Source: Peteryoungia rhizophila
GTDB lineage: Bacteria > Pseudomonadota > Alphaproteobacteria > Rhizobiales > Rhizobiaceae
Length of the DNA stretch: 64,000 bases
Assembly (NCBI RefSeq): GCF_004912145.1
Contig: NZ_STGT01000002.1
Coordinates: forward strand, 977,960-1,041,959
Reading direction: 5' to 3'
Shown: positions 63,965-64,000 of the stretch, piece by piece
Layout: each line of letters begins with the position of its first letter
Position numbering within the stretch: position 1 is the stretch's first letter
The notes under the pieces: generated by a model
What the model was told of the DNA's origin: nothing
Databases searched by the model: none
What the model saw: the letters and a program-made list of their open reading frames with translations, nothing else
Position numbers and translations under genes: made by a program

Positions 63965-64000
63965 AGGCAACCATTCGCCTGGAAACGGGAGGGAATATCA

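Overview
The window looks like the accessory genome (plasmid, chromid or island-rich chromosome) of a Rhizobiaceae-type alphaproteobacterium, close to Agrobacterium, Rhizobium or Ensifer. The evidence is GC-rich codon use, a broken Ti-plasmid-type TraA relaxase gene, many ABC solute importers each tied to a small catabolic operon, a complete Rhizobium-style ectoine operon, and a galactitol/D-altritol operon of the kind described in Agrobacterium tumefaciens C58. No rRNA genes, CRISPR arrays, transposases or replication origins were seen.

Layout. 1-1.7 kb: debris (a hipA fragment joined to a frameshifted traA) ending at a tRNA-Ser(CGA) with imperfect stems. 2.0-8.1 kb: a surface-polysaccharide group (Wzy-like polymerase, LTA-synthase-like phosphotransferase/sulfatase, secreted GH5 glycosidase, Wzz-like chain-length protein without kinase). 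8.9-13.8 kb: a LysR regulator facing a polar amino-acid ABC transporter operon with an ArgH-family lyase. 14.0-22.4 kb: a toxin/defence island (Fic protein, hipA-hipB, TerC fragment, ArdC antirestriction protein, broken AbiE pair, hipB-hipA). 22.6-32.3 kb: a purine-salvage cluster (LacI regulator, PotABCD-type ABC importer, nucleoside hydrolase, adenine deaminase, M20 amidohydrolase, phosphoribosyltransferase). 32.4-33.3 kb: a decayed second copy of the first hip locus.

33.3-44.0 kb: an unassigned amino-acid/opine-like catabolic locus with a three-part FAD/2Fe-2S dehydrogenase, aldehyde dehydrogenase, DapA-like and atypical DapB-like proteins, a saccharopine-dehydrogenase-like protein and its own ABC importer, with a divergent LysR gene. 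This is the best candidate for an undescribed pathway. 44.1-56.6 kb: ectoine uptake and degradation (ehuABCD, eutBCDE, enuR, transaminase, semialdehyde dehydrogenase, AsnC/DoeX), with no eutA. 57.0-64.0 kb: galactitol/D-altritol catabolism (LacI, PF00107 dehydrogenase, SDR, binding protein, tagatose kinase, PF08013 epimerase), with no transporter permease or ATPase in view.

Common themes. Most operons are tightly packed with 4-bp ATGA/GTGA overlaps. Three transport operons carry a near-perfect stem-loop immediately downstream of the binding-protein gene. Several regulators have dyad sites that can be read directly: LacI-type upstream of 22653, LysR T-N11-A dyads at 13846 and 41950, and two hip operators.
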